The translations under genes and the position numbers were made by a program. The notes beneath the pieces were generated by a model. That model saw only the letters and a list, made by a program, of their open reading frames with translations. It searched no databases and was not told where the DNA came from. Positions 12,187-24,400 of a stretch of DNA of 64,000 bases are shown in pieces (the first letter of the stretch is position 1; each line of letters opens with the position of its first letter). The stretch is from Cladobotryum mycophilum (Eukaryota > Ascomycota > Sordariomycetes > Hypocreales > Hypocreaceae). The stretch covers positions 62,001 to 126,000 of the forward strand of contig JAVFKD010000015.1 of assembly GCA_036429605.1 (NCBI GenBank), given 5' to 3'.

Positions 12187-12778
12187 CTTTTTTCTTTCAA
12201 TGGGCGAGCCCGAAGAAGCTTTTCACAAGCAGCGCAAGAGTTTGTGAGAAAGAAAGAGAAGAGGAGAGGAAGAAAAAACTTCTTGAGCAGGGGAGCTTAT
12301 TGAGGACACGGTGCAGGCACGCGAGCTCCTGTTTCTGATATCAATTGCGGGGCCTCATTTCTTCCGTTCCGTACGTATCAGATTGCAATCGCTGTGGTGA
12401 GAGACAATTGGGTACGTTTGATATGGTGAAATGTGAATAATTAAATCAATCTCACTACTTTGATTCATTGGATGCATTCTTCAAGGATATTCTCCAACAC
12501 TGGAGTAAAGTCTGTACTCTAGCACCTCACATTCAGTGCATCGAGAATTGCTCGTCCTGTATCTTCTCGCCTTGTCCAAATTTAGCATGCAGATTTCTTA
12601 TCGATAAGATGCCCGTCCACAAAAAAAGAGGCAATGACTTCTCAGTCGCATCGATTGAATACTAAAGAGCTTTCCAGGCCAGACTCCGTCCCTGCAATAC
12701 ATATATCGCATCGCGTTGAAAGCGAGCTGCTGTCTTTGAGCGTTTTGAATCAATCCCCAATCTCCCATAGCCGCCACC
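12187..12778. promoter_or_regulatory. Probable divergent promoter between SVP26 and BUD23
   Basis: These 592 bases separate two divergent start codons. The sequence includes a purine-rich stretch next to SVP26 (GAAAGAGAAGAG repeats on plus near 12245-12275) and a GCCGCCACC context directly before the BUD23 start. The promoter role is inferred from gene layout only. Confidence 0.5.
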
Positions 12779-13680
12779 ATGTCTCGCCCCGAAGATTCCT
12801 TGTACGCTCCCCAACCCCACCTACCTCCAATCGCATCGCATCGCAAGGCTAACAGATCAACAGGGCGGCCGACGTCCACTACGACGACACCGAAGCACGC
12901 AAATACACAACCAGCTCCCGTATCCAGAACATTCAGGCCTCCATGACCCGCCGGGCCCTTGAACTCCTCGACCTCAAGACCCCGTCCTTCATCCTCGACG
13001 TCGGCTGCGGCAGCGGTCTCTCTGGCGAAATTCTCTCTGCCGTGGAGCCAGAGGACGGAGGGCCTCATACGTGGATCGGCATGGATCTGTCTCCCTCTAT
13101 GCTGGACATTGCGCTGCAGCGGGACGTGGAGGGCGATTTGATGCTCGCAGACATTGGCCAGGGCGTGCCCTTCCGAGCAGGCACCTTTGACGCCGCAATC
13201 AGCATATCCGCCATCCAATGGCTCTGCAGTGCCGAGACAAGCGATACCTCACCCGCCGGCCGCCTCAACCGCTTCTTCAACGGACTATACGCCTCCCTCC
13301 GCCGCGGTGGCCGCGCAGTCTGCCAGTTCTACCCCAAGAACGACACCCAGCGCCACATGATCACCCAAGCCGCCATCAAAGCCGGTTTCGGCGCTGGTAT
13401 CCTGGAGGACGACCCCGGCACCAAGAACGTGAAGCTCTACCTCGTGCTCACGGTCGGAAACACCGACGAACTGGGTAACAAGGACATTACCGGCATCGTA
13501 GAGGGCATGGACAATGTCGACGTCCTCGACGCCAGAAAGAAACTCAAGGCCAACAGCGGAGATATGAAAAAGGGCAGCAAGGCGTGGATCATCAAGAAAA
13601 AGGAGCAGATGGAGCGAAAAGGAAAGGTCGTCAAGACCACGTCAAAGTACACTGGCCGCAAGCGTCGCATACAATTTTAA
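12779..13680 (+). CDS. BUD23: 18S rRNA (guanine-N7) methyltransferase Bud23
   Basis: A 279-residue orthologue of yeast Bud23/human WBSCR22, the SAM-dependent enzyme that methylates one 18S rRNA guanine (G1575 in yeast), with Trm112 as partner, and is needed for nuclear export of the 40S precursor. Two exons, 12779-12801 and 12864-13680, with a 62-nt intron after MSRPEDS. SAM motif I is ILDVGCGSGLSGE (about 51-63). It is followed by MDLSPSML and by ISISAIQWLC, typical of the active-site region. The C-terminal WBS domain ends in a basic tail (KKKEQMERKGKVVKTTSKYT, then GRKRR). The start has a strong GCCACCATG context. It converges with the lysyl-tRNA synthetase gene, 260 bp apart. Confidence 0.96.
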
Positions 13681-13940
13681 GCAATTTGGGGGGATTACTG
13701 GGAAAATGGGCTGGGTTGCATGGCACAGGAGTTATGGCGCTTTACGTGGACACGATCTTTCGTTTATAGAGTGTCGATACCCTCTATTAGACAAATTAGT
13801 ACAAACAATTCTCTGAAACTCGCATTTCCTCCTGCCCTTGTGTGTAAGTCATATTGACATGACACTCTAGGTAAATAAACCACTAGGACTAAAGGGATTG
13901 AACAAACACCGTCTTTTTTGTATTCTACTCTACTCTATTT

Positions 13941-16218
13941 TCAAGCCTTTTCTTGTTCACCAGCGTTCTCTGCTGGCTTATCTGTCGAGGTGTTTGCCTC
14001 GGGCTTCATTGTGGGGAAGGCCAAGACCTCTCTGATACTGTAGTTGTCGGTCAAGAACATCATCATTCGGTCGATACCCATACCCCATCCACCGGTAGGT
14101 GGCAGAGCGTGCTCGAGTGCACGACAGAATGTCTCGTCGACAAGCTGGGCCTCGTCGTCACCCTGAGCCTTCTGTCGGGCCTGCTCTTCGAATCGCTCAC
14201 GCTGCTCAGCGGCGACGTTCAACTCGGTATAGCTACAATCGTCAGTTTACCAGTTCATGAGTACTACCAAGTTACTTACGCGTTGAGAATTTCCTTCTTG
14301 CAGACAAAGGCCTCGAAACGCTCGCAAAGACCAGGAGTAGTGCGAGAGCTCTTGGCAAGAGGGGACATCATCTTGGGGTGGCCGGTGATGAAGGTGGGGT
14401 TAATCTAGAAGAGTTAGTCACATGCCGAAGGCCATTGAGATGGAAACTTACGCATTGAGATTCCAAGAACTCTCCAACCAATGCATCCAGCATTCTAGCG
14501 TTGGTCAGAGGAGCGCTGCACTCAACACCCGTCTTCTTGAGGATTCTCCTGAAGAATTCATTGGTTTCATCGGTGTGGAGTTCATCAGCAGGAGGGAACT
14601 TTTCACCGACAGCCTCTTCAAGAGAGGGAATCATTTCGATTCGTCGCCAAGGGGCCTCCCAGTTGATCTCGAATTCTTCGCCCTTGACACTGTGGTACTT
14701 GGTCTTGTAAGAACCGTGGATGTGCTTGACGAGGCCGGGAACGAGGTCCTCGGTCATGGTCATGAGGTCTTTGTGGTCGGCATAAGCCATATAGAACTCC
14801 AATGTGGTGAATTCTAGAAAGTGTTAGATTGGCCTGTCTGTTCCAACCCAAGGAAACCTACCAGGGTTGTGAGTGAGATCCATGCTCTCATTTCTAAACT
14901 GTCGTCCCATCTCGTAGACTCGGTTCAAGCCACCCACAACGAGCATCTTGAGGTACAGTTCAGGAGCAACACGAAGGTACATGTCGAGGTTGAGATCGTT
15001 GTGGTGGGTAATGAATGGCTTGGCAGTCGCACCGCCGGCAATGGCGTTGAGCATGGGTGTTTGCACCGAGATGAAGTCGCGGTCGTCAAACCAGCGGCGG
15101 ATGTAGGAGTCAACCTTGGCTCTGGTGATGAAGACTTGTCTAGCATTTTCGTTCATCATCAAATCGAGGTAGCGCTGTCGGAATCGCTGTTCGGGATTCT
15201 TGAATCCATAGTGTTCATCGGGAATCTAAAACGTCAGATGACTTATGATAGAGAGTCTCAAAGGACCGTTTCATACCTGATGCAAGCATGGCGACAGCAG
15301 AATCACCTCGGCGGCAGCAATGGACAGTTCGCCAGAGAATTCGCCAGTGCCCTGCTTGTTCTTGGGGTTGGTTCGGGTGGGGTATCCTCGAATACCTAAA
15401 CGACGTTAGATATTGCCCCTTTTAAAAAGGAGAGTGGCTCACCAATAATGTCACCTCGGCGGAGGTTGAGGTGCTGGTCTTCGAAGCTTGGAGTTCCCTC
15501 TTCGCGGTTATCAGCCTGCGCGAGGACTTGGAGTCTGACACCCTGCTACGAGTCAGATGGATATTCTGAACGCAAATCATCAATCGCTTTCCCACCTCGG
15601 ATCGAAGATCGTAAAAGTAAAGCTTGCTACCAGCCGATCGTCGAACGTATACTCTTCCAGCGAGAGAAATCAACTTGTTCTTGTCGTACTCGCCGTTCTT
15701 GAGGTGGGAGAAGTCGTTGTCGAAGTTGCGAATATCGTATGTGACGTGGAACTAAACTGGGTGTTAGCAACTCGTTTGATCGCAGAGATGATCGACATTA
15801 ACCTCCCTTGTGGGGGTAAGCCTTGTGCTCCGCATGTAGCGCATTAACAGTCCTACTACGAAGCTCAAAATACTAGCACTTGTGTTAGAGATGAAGCAAA
15901 AGTCGTGGGATCTTGGTGGATGAACCTGGTTGGCTGTTAGCTCTCAAGCACAAGTCGCAAACCCTCGGGATATCAAACCTGGTTAGGAGTAAGCTCCTTC
16001 TCGGCTGCCTCTCCAGCACCAGCCTTTGGCTTCTTGTTCTCTAATTGCGGCCCCTTCTTCTCTTCCTTTTCTTGCTTTTCCTTGGCCTTCTGTCGGGCCT
16101 TTTCTCTCTTCTTCAACTCGCTCTTGCTAACAGCTTCTCCAGTCTGAGGGTCAATATGGAGCTTGGCGACCTCAGAGGCAGCAGCGTCGACCGCTGAGTT
16201 GGCTGGTTGATCCGACAT
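13941..16218 (-). CDS. KRS1: Cytosolic lysyl-tRNA synthetase, class II
   Basis: A class II lysyl-tRNA synthetase of 608 residues in nine exons on minus: 16218-15979, 15872-15807, 15751-15596, 15545-15443, 15395-15277, 15225-14862, 14813-14452, 14404-14280 and 14232-13941. It has the eukaryotic lysine-rich N-terminal extension ([20 protein letters not shown]), then the OB-fold anticodon-binding domain ([18 protein letters not shown]), motif 2 ([10 protein letters not shown], then [11 protein letters not shown] after splicing) and motif 3 ([15 protein letters not shown]). No mitochondrial presequence is evident. Eight introns are supported; seven have normal GT donors. The second intron's donor reads AAG|GGAGG rather than AAG|GTGAGG, although the protein is continuous across it (YPHK to FHVTYD). 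The spliced length is 609 codons including stop. Confidence 0.94.
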
Positions 16219-18017
16219 GTTGTCTTTGGATTCGAGAGATGGTGATGGACGATGCAAGTTTGATGGCGGGGCTCTTCGAAGTGACCAAGAAAAAAGGGCT
16301 GCAACGACAAACGACCCCGCCACGCTTCAAATAGGTTGGTGGGGTGAACTGCCCGCACTAAACGTGGTGAGTCAGCCTGAGCGATAGCGGAATCGAATCA
16401 TCGACGACAGTCATGTTTTCAATGTAACAAGGAGTGACAGAGAATGTCCATAGTGCATCAATTTCACCTTGTGCGTAATAATTAACGTGTTTAGTTTCTT
16501 GAATCCTTAGCGCATAATTTCAAGCAAAACTTGAGTCATTCGTGTTATCTGTAGTGCATTCATCCAGACTCTTTGACACAGGCAATCGCAAGGAGCAGAA
16601 AGAGCATTACACTTGTTGCGTTGTTTTTTGTTGTGTTTTGAAGCTGAAAACCTCTTTTATTTAGGATGTCATGATTCATGATACTCTGTGGTCAATTGCA
16701 AAATCAATTCAGTTTGAAACATTCTCTTCTAACTGCACCGGCCCATTTGCTGAACCTTGGTCCTGGAACCTGTCCGCGTCGCCTACCCTATACCTTTCGT
16801 ACATCCACACAAACCTTTCTTTTCTTTTATGCATCGTTTTCCTCTTTTTACAAATCTTATAGACGTCCTCGCATTCTGAGATATTTTTTTCGGTTATCCG
16901 TAAATCTTTAGTCTTCTTACGCTTTTGCCTCGCGGTTGTCTTGAGGCTGATCCATCCTCTACTGAAGGGCTAAGAGGTTTACCCTCAAGCTTCTTATTCT
17001 CTTCATTTATACAGCCATCTATAGCAATTCTCTTACAGCCACTCGATTAATCTCACAGACAGAGCCTATGTGGGTCTGATGTTAATTGTGTAAGAATGGA
17101 ATAGGAATTACTTTACGTGGCCAAGATGCCCAACTCAGAGGGCTTGCAGCCGCCTCTCTTTGCCATCATCAGAGCGCACAAGGTTGAGGGGCGTGACAAA
17201 GATGCGAGTGATACTAGATATGAACATGAAGCTTTGATTCATGTGGGAAGCGCTACGGGCTACATTGGATTATAAACGAACTTGATACGGTATCATCATA
17301 CATTGATAGATCTGACTTCATCCCCAATGTGGCATTGCCCATACTGATCACTAAAAACATGAACAGGGTCGCATGATTACAGATTGGTGCTACACCTCCT
17401 ATATATGACCCATATCACTTGTTTATAGCTGCTTTGAGATGCTTATCGAATCGATGTTAAAGGTGTTCATTTTGTGTGGCTTTAACTAAGCATCCATTGT
17501 TTTCAGTAATGCTTGATCAACAATGTCGCGCTTTGTGATGCTTTGGGGGTGATTGAATGTTAAAAAGGATAGAGCCGGCTTGTAATTTGGTATCGGAAAG
17601 CTACCGGTCGATTAGGAGGAGTGTTGTATCGAAGGTTGGTGTCGGTGGGAGTGGAATGATCTCTTCATCTGAATGAATTTGCCACATATCAGATCTGAGC
17701 GAGGAATGGGCGCGCCCAACGAATCGACGCAATGGGATACCAGAACAATGTTTCGGGGTTGAGTTGATCGGTGATGCTAAGATCTTGGGTTACTGTGCTT
17801 GTGGCGACACTATTAGCAATCAAGGGGTGGAGGATAAACACCGGAGCGCTGAACATGATGGACGGATTCGTAGCTATTACGTCTCTTGGTTTCTGGCGTT
17901 TCTGTCTGTTTCTCTTGTGTCTGTCTGTTTCTCTTGTGTCTGTCTGTTTCTCTTGTGTCTGTCTGTTTCTCTCGTGTCTGTCTGTTAATCGGGTGTTAGT
18001 AATTACCTTGCCATAGG
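16219..18017. other. Intergenic, core-to-island transition
   Basis: There is no convincing gene. The first few hundred bases are the promoter of the lysyl-tRNA synthetase gene. From about 17.65 kb the sequence resembles DNA near 49.65-49.95 kb and more weakly 35.5 kb (shared GTCTCTTGGTTTC block and the CTTGCCATxGGCTC motif). On minus, residues such as VIATNPSIMFSAPVF have a counterpart at 49.86 kb (MATNLSTTFRVPVV). This suggests a decayed gene or repeat that the hAT element later entered. Confidence 0.4.
17900..17986. repeat. Tandem 19-bp repeat, about four copies
   Basis: The unit GTTTCTCTTGTGTCTGTCT is repeated about four times with few changes (one copy has CTCTCGTG). It lies 30 bp outside the left end of the hAT element. 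The related sequence near 49.88 kb has only one copy of the motif, so the expansion is local. Confidence 0.85.
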
Positions 18018-18025
18018 CTCTGATC
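18018..18025. repeat. Left 8-bp target site duplication of the hAT element
   Basis: CTCTGATC directly precedes the left terminal inverted repeat and is repeated without mismatch at 20947-20954. Eight base pairs is the diagnostic duplication length for hAT-superfamily insertions. Confidence 0.92.
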
Positions 18026-20946
18026 CAGGGCAGCATCCCGACCAAATCTAATAAACAAATCTATCAAATAGTCAAACAAATGAAGCTATTCCCAACTATC
18101 AAATAAATAAATAAAGATAGGTCAAGATTTGATAGATTTGATCAAATATATAGGGTATTTTATAGACCGGAAAATATATTATCCGGTAATAAAATAGCAA
18201 TAACGACTAATACTAAATTCTTCCTCGAACGCGAAAACACCACGAATTTAATCTTACATTGCTATTTTTATCACAATTATGACTTTTCTATTATATCACA
18301 ACTTCGTTATTCTATTATAACTCCAATGAGTCTCACTATCTTTCAAGCTTCCCGCCCTGTTAGTATACACTCGCAAATCGCTGCTACAAATGAAACTGCT
18401 TCCAATTCCGATTCCGCTCCTGCCGGTCAAAACACACTCGAAAACCTACCGATCGCGAGATGGCGAGGGCGACGTTTTATCCCTGAGCGATATCTATCTC
18501 GTAAAAGCTCAAGAGGCCGTACAAGCTGGATTAAAAATGAGGGGATCTTTGTTCAAGAGCTCCTTCAAGATGACAAGCTTGGAGAGGTCTTTTGGATCTG
18601 CCGACGTTGTGATGAACAATATACCCTCGGATTGCCCTTCAAAGCCTCAGCAACAACCTCCGCAACCGATCATCTTCGAAAAAAGCATCGTATCATAGAA
18701 TCTGATCTAACTGATCTATCTACTGGTTCCGAATCCGAAGACCCTAGCCTTCATCCTCGTAAACGACAACGATTTCATACTACACCTCTCTCAAAGACCC
18801 AGTTATTGAAGATTCACGAGCTTCTTGCTGGTTTTATTGTTGATACAGACCAACCCTTTTCTATCTTCGATAATTCGTATATTCGGAAGGTCTTCCTTGA
18901 GTTCAATCCGTCGCTTTCAAGTCAAATCTCTTGGAGTCGAACAAGTCAACGTCAATGTGTTGATACCCTCTTTCTATCAAAGAAAGAGATAATAAAACAG
19001 GGACTTCATAACGCTCTTTCACAAATCCACCTTGGCTTTGATCTATGGACTTCACCAAATCGACTTGCAATAATGGCGGTTACAGGTCACTTTCTCGACC
19101 AAAATGGTCATCAACAACAACGTCTCCTTGCTTTACGAGAGCAGCCTGGATCCCATACAGGTATACACCTTGCTAATACTCTTCATACGATAGTTGAAGA
19201 CTGGGGAATATCTACTCGACTTGGAACGATCGTCTCGGATAACGCCTCAAATAACGATACGTGTCTTCAACACCTTTTCAATATCCTAGATCCTACGATG
19301 ACCTCAGTAGAGATATCAGAACGGCGAATGCGATGCTATGGCCATATACTCAACCTTGTTGCTCGTGCTTATTTGTACGGGGAGAATAGTGAATCCTTTG
19401 AGCAAGAGTCACAGGTTCATACGATTACAGATAACCTTGATAATGAGCTTAATCATTGGAGAAAGAAAGGCCCAATTGGCAAGCTACACAATATCGTTAG
19501 GTTCATTAGAGCCTCGCCTCAACGGTCCGCCCAATTCAAGAAGATTGTTCCCGAAGAACATGATCATAACGACTTTTTGTTACATAACGCGTCACCCCGT
19601 GAAGTTGAACTGCTTCTCAATAACGAGACACGGTGGAATTCAACATATCTAATGATTGAACGCGCTATAGAAAAGCAACAGCAAATCCAAGGCTTCCTAG
19701 GGCAGAACCAACTTGAAACAGACCGAAAAAAGCGTATCCCTGACGAGGATATTCTTACGATTGAAGATTGGCGGCTTTTGATAGAGATTAAAGATATCCT
19801 TAAGCCCCTTTGGAGTCAAACGATGCGTTGCCAAGGTTGGGGCAAGGGAGATAGTCACGGCAGGATTTGGGAGATCATGACAGGCATTGAGTTCCTTCTT
19901 ACACATCTTGAGCATTGGAAAGTGTTCTTTACCCCCTACTGATGAGGAAATCGAAGAGACTCAGAGTCAAATACAGACTACAAATCGTACCCGAACAACA
20001 CGAAGCCAACAGCCTTGTTACGATCAGCCAAGACAACGAACCTCACGATCAAATCCGATAAATAAGCTTCCAGAGCATACAAGAAAGGAATATCTAATAC
20101 AGGGGGAACGGATACAAGGCCTTGTTGATGATTCAAGATCGTATCTTCGGCTTTCTATTCTGAACGCTTGGCAAAAGCTTAATTTATATTATACAAAGCT
20201 TGGAGAATCACCTCTCTTTGCTGCTGCAGTTATCTTACAGCCTAACCTAGGTATTCGATGGCTTGAAGATCGTTGGAATAGTGAGGAACAGCTTGTATGG
20301 CTTCGTGATGCAAAGAAAGGTCTTGCTGCATACTGTGAGCGTTGGTATCAGCAACATCCTGATCCTGATCCTATCATACAAGCTCCAAGCCTTCACGATA
20401 CCCTCTTTTCCCAACCACCAAGTCTTGATAGTCTTTACGATGATTGGCTCAACTGTACGACCGTACGGCAAGATGAGGGCTCTGAGCTTGAGAGATACTA
20501 TCATCTTAAGCTTACACAACGAGTTGATCCAATTCCTTGGTGGATATCTCAAAGGGAATCGTTTCCAATACTCAGTAAGCTTGCCTTGGATATATTGGCA
20601 ATTCCTGCGATGGCTTCGGACTGTGAGAGGGCATTTAGCTTAGCAAAGCTTACACTATCGTCTCAACGACTTTCAATGAGGGCCTCAACGCTTGAAAAGG
20701 CGCAATGCTTAAAGAACTGGCTAAGGCGAGGAGCAGTTACGCTTGGAGATCCCTTTTTTGTACCAGAATTATAGATTAAAGACTAATACAACCTTTTGGG
20801 GCTCCGGAATAGCTTCACATTCAATTGATTCAAATCTATCAAATCAAATCAAATCGAGCCAAATCAATCAAATCTACCCTCTTAATACGATCAAATAGTC
20901 AAATCCCAATGCCTCATTTGCTTTGTTTGGTCGGGATGCTGCGCTG
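18026..20946 (+). mobile_element. hAT-superfamily DNA transposon, near-complete copy
   Basis: A 2.92-kb element with 20-bp terminal inverted repeats differing at one base: CAGGGCAGCATCCCGACCAA at 18026-18045, and the inverse of CAGCGCAGCATCCCGACCAA at 20927-20946. It is flanked by a perfect 8-bp duplication (18018-18025 and 20947-20954). AT-rich subterminal regions contain repeated ATCAAATAGTCAAA (about 18063 and 20890) and several TCAAATC words, candidate transposase-binding repeats. One plus-strand transposase gene fills the interior. Terminal repeats, target duplication and coding region are all preserved, and the sequence is not obviously RIP-mutated, so the insertion is probably recent. 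Confidence 0.93.
18326..20774 (+). CDS. hAT transposase, one frameshift
   Basis: A transposase of about 815 residues if one surplus base is ignored. The N-terminal part has a BED-like zinc finger (FWICRRCDEQY and later DHLRKKH, a C-x2-C...H-x4-H arrangement). The central RNase H-like catalytic core follows (FDLWTSPNRLAIMAVTGHFL; IVSDNASNND, a likely catalytic Asp region; and RRMRCYGHILNLVA). The C-terminal hATC dimerisation region has WWISQRESFPILSKLALDIL followed by AMASDCERAFSLA. The two frames meet near 19932-19937, in a CCCCC run: the upstream frame reads VFFTP and the downstream frame reads PTDEEIEETQ. Removing one base gives exactly 816 codons. The element may be defective, or the base may be an assembly error. 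The start is the first ATG in frame. Confidence 0.9.
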
Positions 20947-20954
20947 CTCTGATC

Positions 20955-21449
20955 CGGTGTTTTTCTTCTCCCGAGTGGCAATTACCCTACTGTGGGATAA
21001 GCTAAATAGTATATCCTCTTCAAGTACGAATAGCCCTGCCTGTAAACAGATAGCGTATATAATTGTTGAAATTTTTTATCGTGATTCAGTTATGAGCAGA
21101 CAACATGAACCTCTGCCTCCTTTCTAGCATATGATTGAGAGAGTGTGTGTATGCGGGTGTGTGTGTGTATGTCGGTCAGGAGGGGTGGTCAATGGTACTG
21201 ACGCAGTGATCCGATAACCCTCTCTTTGCCCATGCAAAACTCAAACCCATTAGGCACCACGCTCAGTTACTCCCTAATGCGCTATAAATAAAGTGAATTT
21301 GTCAAGGTACCTGTAAGATGGTATTTATGCCCGCCCCGCAATCTCACATCTTTAGGCACCAACGGCCCTCAGCCTCCTCCCACCTCTGGCTCTGAGACTG
21401 ACAAATTACGTGCCGCTAGGTAGCACCATTGTATTCACGAAGCTGAAAA
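20955..21449. other. Intergenic between the hAT element and the NLR-like gene
   Basis: This short spacer probably contains the NLR-like gene's promoter. It includes a GT-rich microsatellite (about 21139-21175) and no coding sequence I can support. Confidence 0.5.
21139..21175. repeat. Interrupted GT microsatellite
   Basis: The sequence alternates GTGTGTGTATG and GGGTGTGTGTGTGTATG. It is simple repeat DNA with no other signal. Confidence 0.8.
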
Positions 21450-24400
21450 ATGGGCTCCGGTTTCTTTGGCAAAGCGGCCAAGAGATTGACGGGGAAGCTA
21501 CGCAGCGTTCCGAGATCCAAGGGTCAGGAAAGCGAATCGGATGCTCATTCAAAGACGCCTGAGCCTGAGCAGCAAGGAACGTTGACGAATCTCCGACTTG
21601 AAAATGTGCCGATCCGGCAGCTGTGGAATGCGGCATATGAGAAGCTGCGGGAGGAAGATGGAGAGCTTGTCGCAGAGTATGAGACGAAGTGCCAAGGGAA
21701 CGTCGTCGCCGGCCTGGGGTCAGTACTTGGGTCGAAGGTAAGTATAAGAGACCGAATGCAGGCTATACTGGAAACAAAGATGAAAGAAGTCGACAAAAAT
21801 GTGTGGAAGTTGAAGTTTAGGAGTTCTGAAGTTGAAGTCAGAGAAATCGTGCAGCCTATCCTAGGTGTTGTGAGCTCGGCTAACGAATACATCGCCGGTG
21901 CGGTGAGTGTGAACCCTTATGCTTCTCTGGGTTGGGTTGGCATTAGTTTATTATTACCTGTAAGTTGGGTGGCACGGAATAGCCTTCCGTCCAGCTCAGA
22001 GGACCAGCCTAATCATACGTGTACTAGCTCTTTACGAATTCATCAACTCAAGCTGCATCTATGGCAAACGGATTAGCATTCGTCTCATCACTCATCGCCC
22101 AGAGTCGAATGAGAGAAGAGCTCTATTTCCGACGCTATGAGTCGAAGGCTGATGAAGAAAAGCAATCATTTCAACAATCCCATTGCGAATATAAAAGGGG
22201 CCTAGAGAGGCTCTACCGCGAGATTCTGAAATTCCAAGCCACGAGTTACTGTTATTACGCTAATCACTCCGCATTTCGTCTCGGCTTGGATATTGTCAAA
22301 TGGAACGATTGGGATGCCATGGTTGATAGCATTCGTCAACAAGAGATGGAGTTTGCCAGGTTAAACGAGGCGTGGCGCGATATTCAATATGACGAAGAAT
22401 GCACAGCGGCTGCGAACCGGCACCAAGAGACCATAAAGCTCTGGTTCTCCATCGGCGCAGATGTCTCTGGCTTATTACAAGCTGTCAGGATAGCGCAGTT
22501 GGATAACAATCGTGCTAGTTTGTTGGATTGGCTGTGTGATATTAACCATACTGAGATATATAATGGTGCTCGCGACAGACACGAGCCTGGGACTGGTGAG
22601 TGGCTGATCAAGGATGCCGAATTCGAGAATTGGGAAAAGAACCACGCATCCTTCTTATGGCTCCATGGCAAAGGTGTGTCATTTATTATCTCGGAGTGGT
22701 ATGGGTTTGGTTCATATGAACTTCTAATCTGATTGTCTCGACACTGTAGCCGGCTCTGGGAAATCAATCTTGAGTTCCGTTGTCATCAAGCATTTGGAAG
22801 ATCGCCACAGCACGGATGCCTCAATTACGCTTGCGTACTTCTACTTTAGCTTCAGTGACCCGAAAAAGCAAAGAGTAGATGGAATGCTTGCATCGCTTAT
22901 CAAGCAGATCATCGCTTGCCGACCGTATACACCGCCATCGGTGCAATCTCTTTTGAAGCATATAAGAACAAAGGCGGGCGTCCAGAAACTAAAGTGCTCG
23001 AAAAAGCCTTGATTGATTCTATGCAAGGATTTTCGGCCGTATATGCCATTATTGATGCTCTGGATGAGTGTCCAATGCTCGGCGACCAGCGTAAGAAGCT
23101 GCTTGCTAGCCTTGGCCGCGTTCTCAAGGCGGCGCCTAATAACTTTCACCTATTGTGTACAAGCCGCAAGGAGACAGATATAGACAAAGAGATAAGGCCG
23201 ATTTTGTCTACTCCGTTGAGGGCTGAATTCGATCTATCTAAACAGCGAAAAGTTCTTGATGACGACATTGAGCAGTATATAGACTCGACTTTAGCAACCA
23301 CCAACTATGACACGTGGCCAGACGATATTAAAGAAGAGTCAAAACTATCGCTTCTTAGACAAGCAGATGGCATGTAGGTTATAAACAGGATCAATGAAGC
23401 GTCGAGCTAACTCGTCCAGGTTTCAGTACATTCGTTGCCAGTTCGAAATCCTTCAGCATCTCTCCTCCAAGAAGGCGATTCGTGAAGCTCTCCAAAACCT
23501 TCCCGATGGACTTGATGAAACCTACGACAGGATGTTCCAGAATATTCACTCTAATTTCAAACACCAAGTCATGAAAACACTAAAGTGGCTGGCCTTTTCA
23601 ATCAAACCCTTGGATATCGACGAGCTCGCAGAAGTCTTCGTCCTCCCCAACAGTGAAGATGGGTTTGACAAAATGGAGCGGCTTTTTCTGACAGAGACGT
23701 ATTAAAATACTTCCCTGGCTTGGTCATAGTCGATGGAGAGAGTGTCCGGCTAGCCCACTTCTCAATCAAGGAGTATTTGACATCTGATCGAATCTCTGAA
23801 AGGCCCACATCTACATTCTCGTTCACAGAGGCTGATGCCCATATGTGGATTGCGAGTTCGTGCCTTGCATACCATTTACATGTGAGCTCCATAATCGGAG
23901 AGAAAGACACCTCTGAGTATAAGTTGGTGGGGTATACAGCCCAAAACTGGATAGAGCATCTCGAGATGATCCCCCGCGCGGCCTGGCCCTCTCAGGTTTC
24001 ACGAGATGCGGCGCTTGCGCTAATGGCCAACAGCCACAGCTTGGCCTTGATGATCAGCCATACTAGCACATACTTGCTCTTTAAAGACAGTGCCATGCGT
24101 CTATCTCCTCATAGCTATACCACCGCACGCGGCTGCCACCAGCTGACCGAACTGCTGGTTTCCATCAACAAGTACCTGACGCAAGAAGATGTAGACATTG
24201 GGCTCCGAGATGCAGCGAGTTTCGGGACAATAAACGCCGTGAAGCTCTTTCTGGACATGGGCGCTGGTGTGAACCAGGAGTTTGCTCTGCAAGAGGCGGC
24301 GGCTCGAGGACACACGGCAGTGGTGGAGCTGCTGCTTGATCGAGGAGCCGACATCAACGCGTTGGGCGGCGAATTCGGCTCAGCGCTGCAGGGTGCGGCG

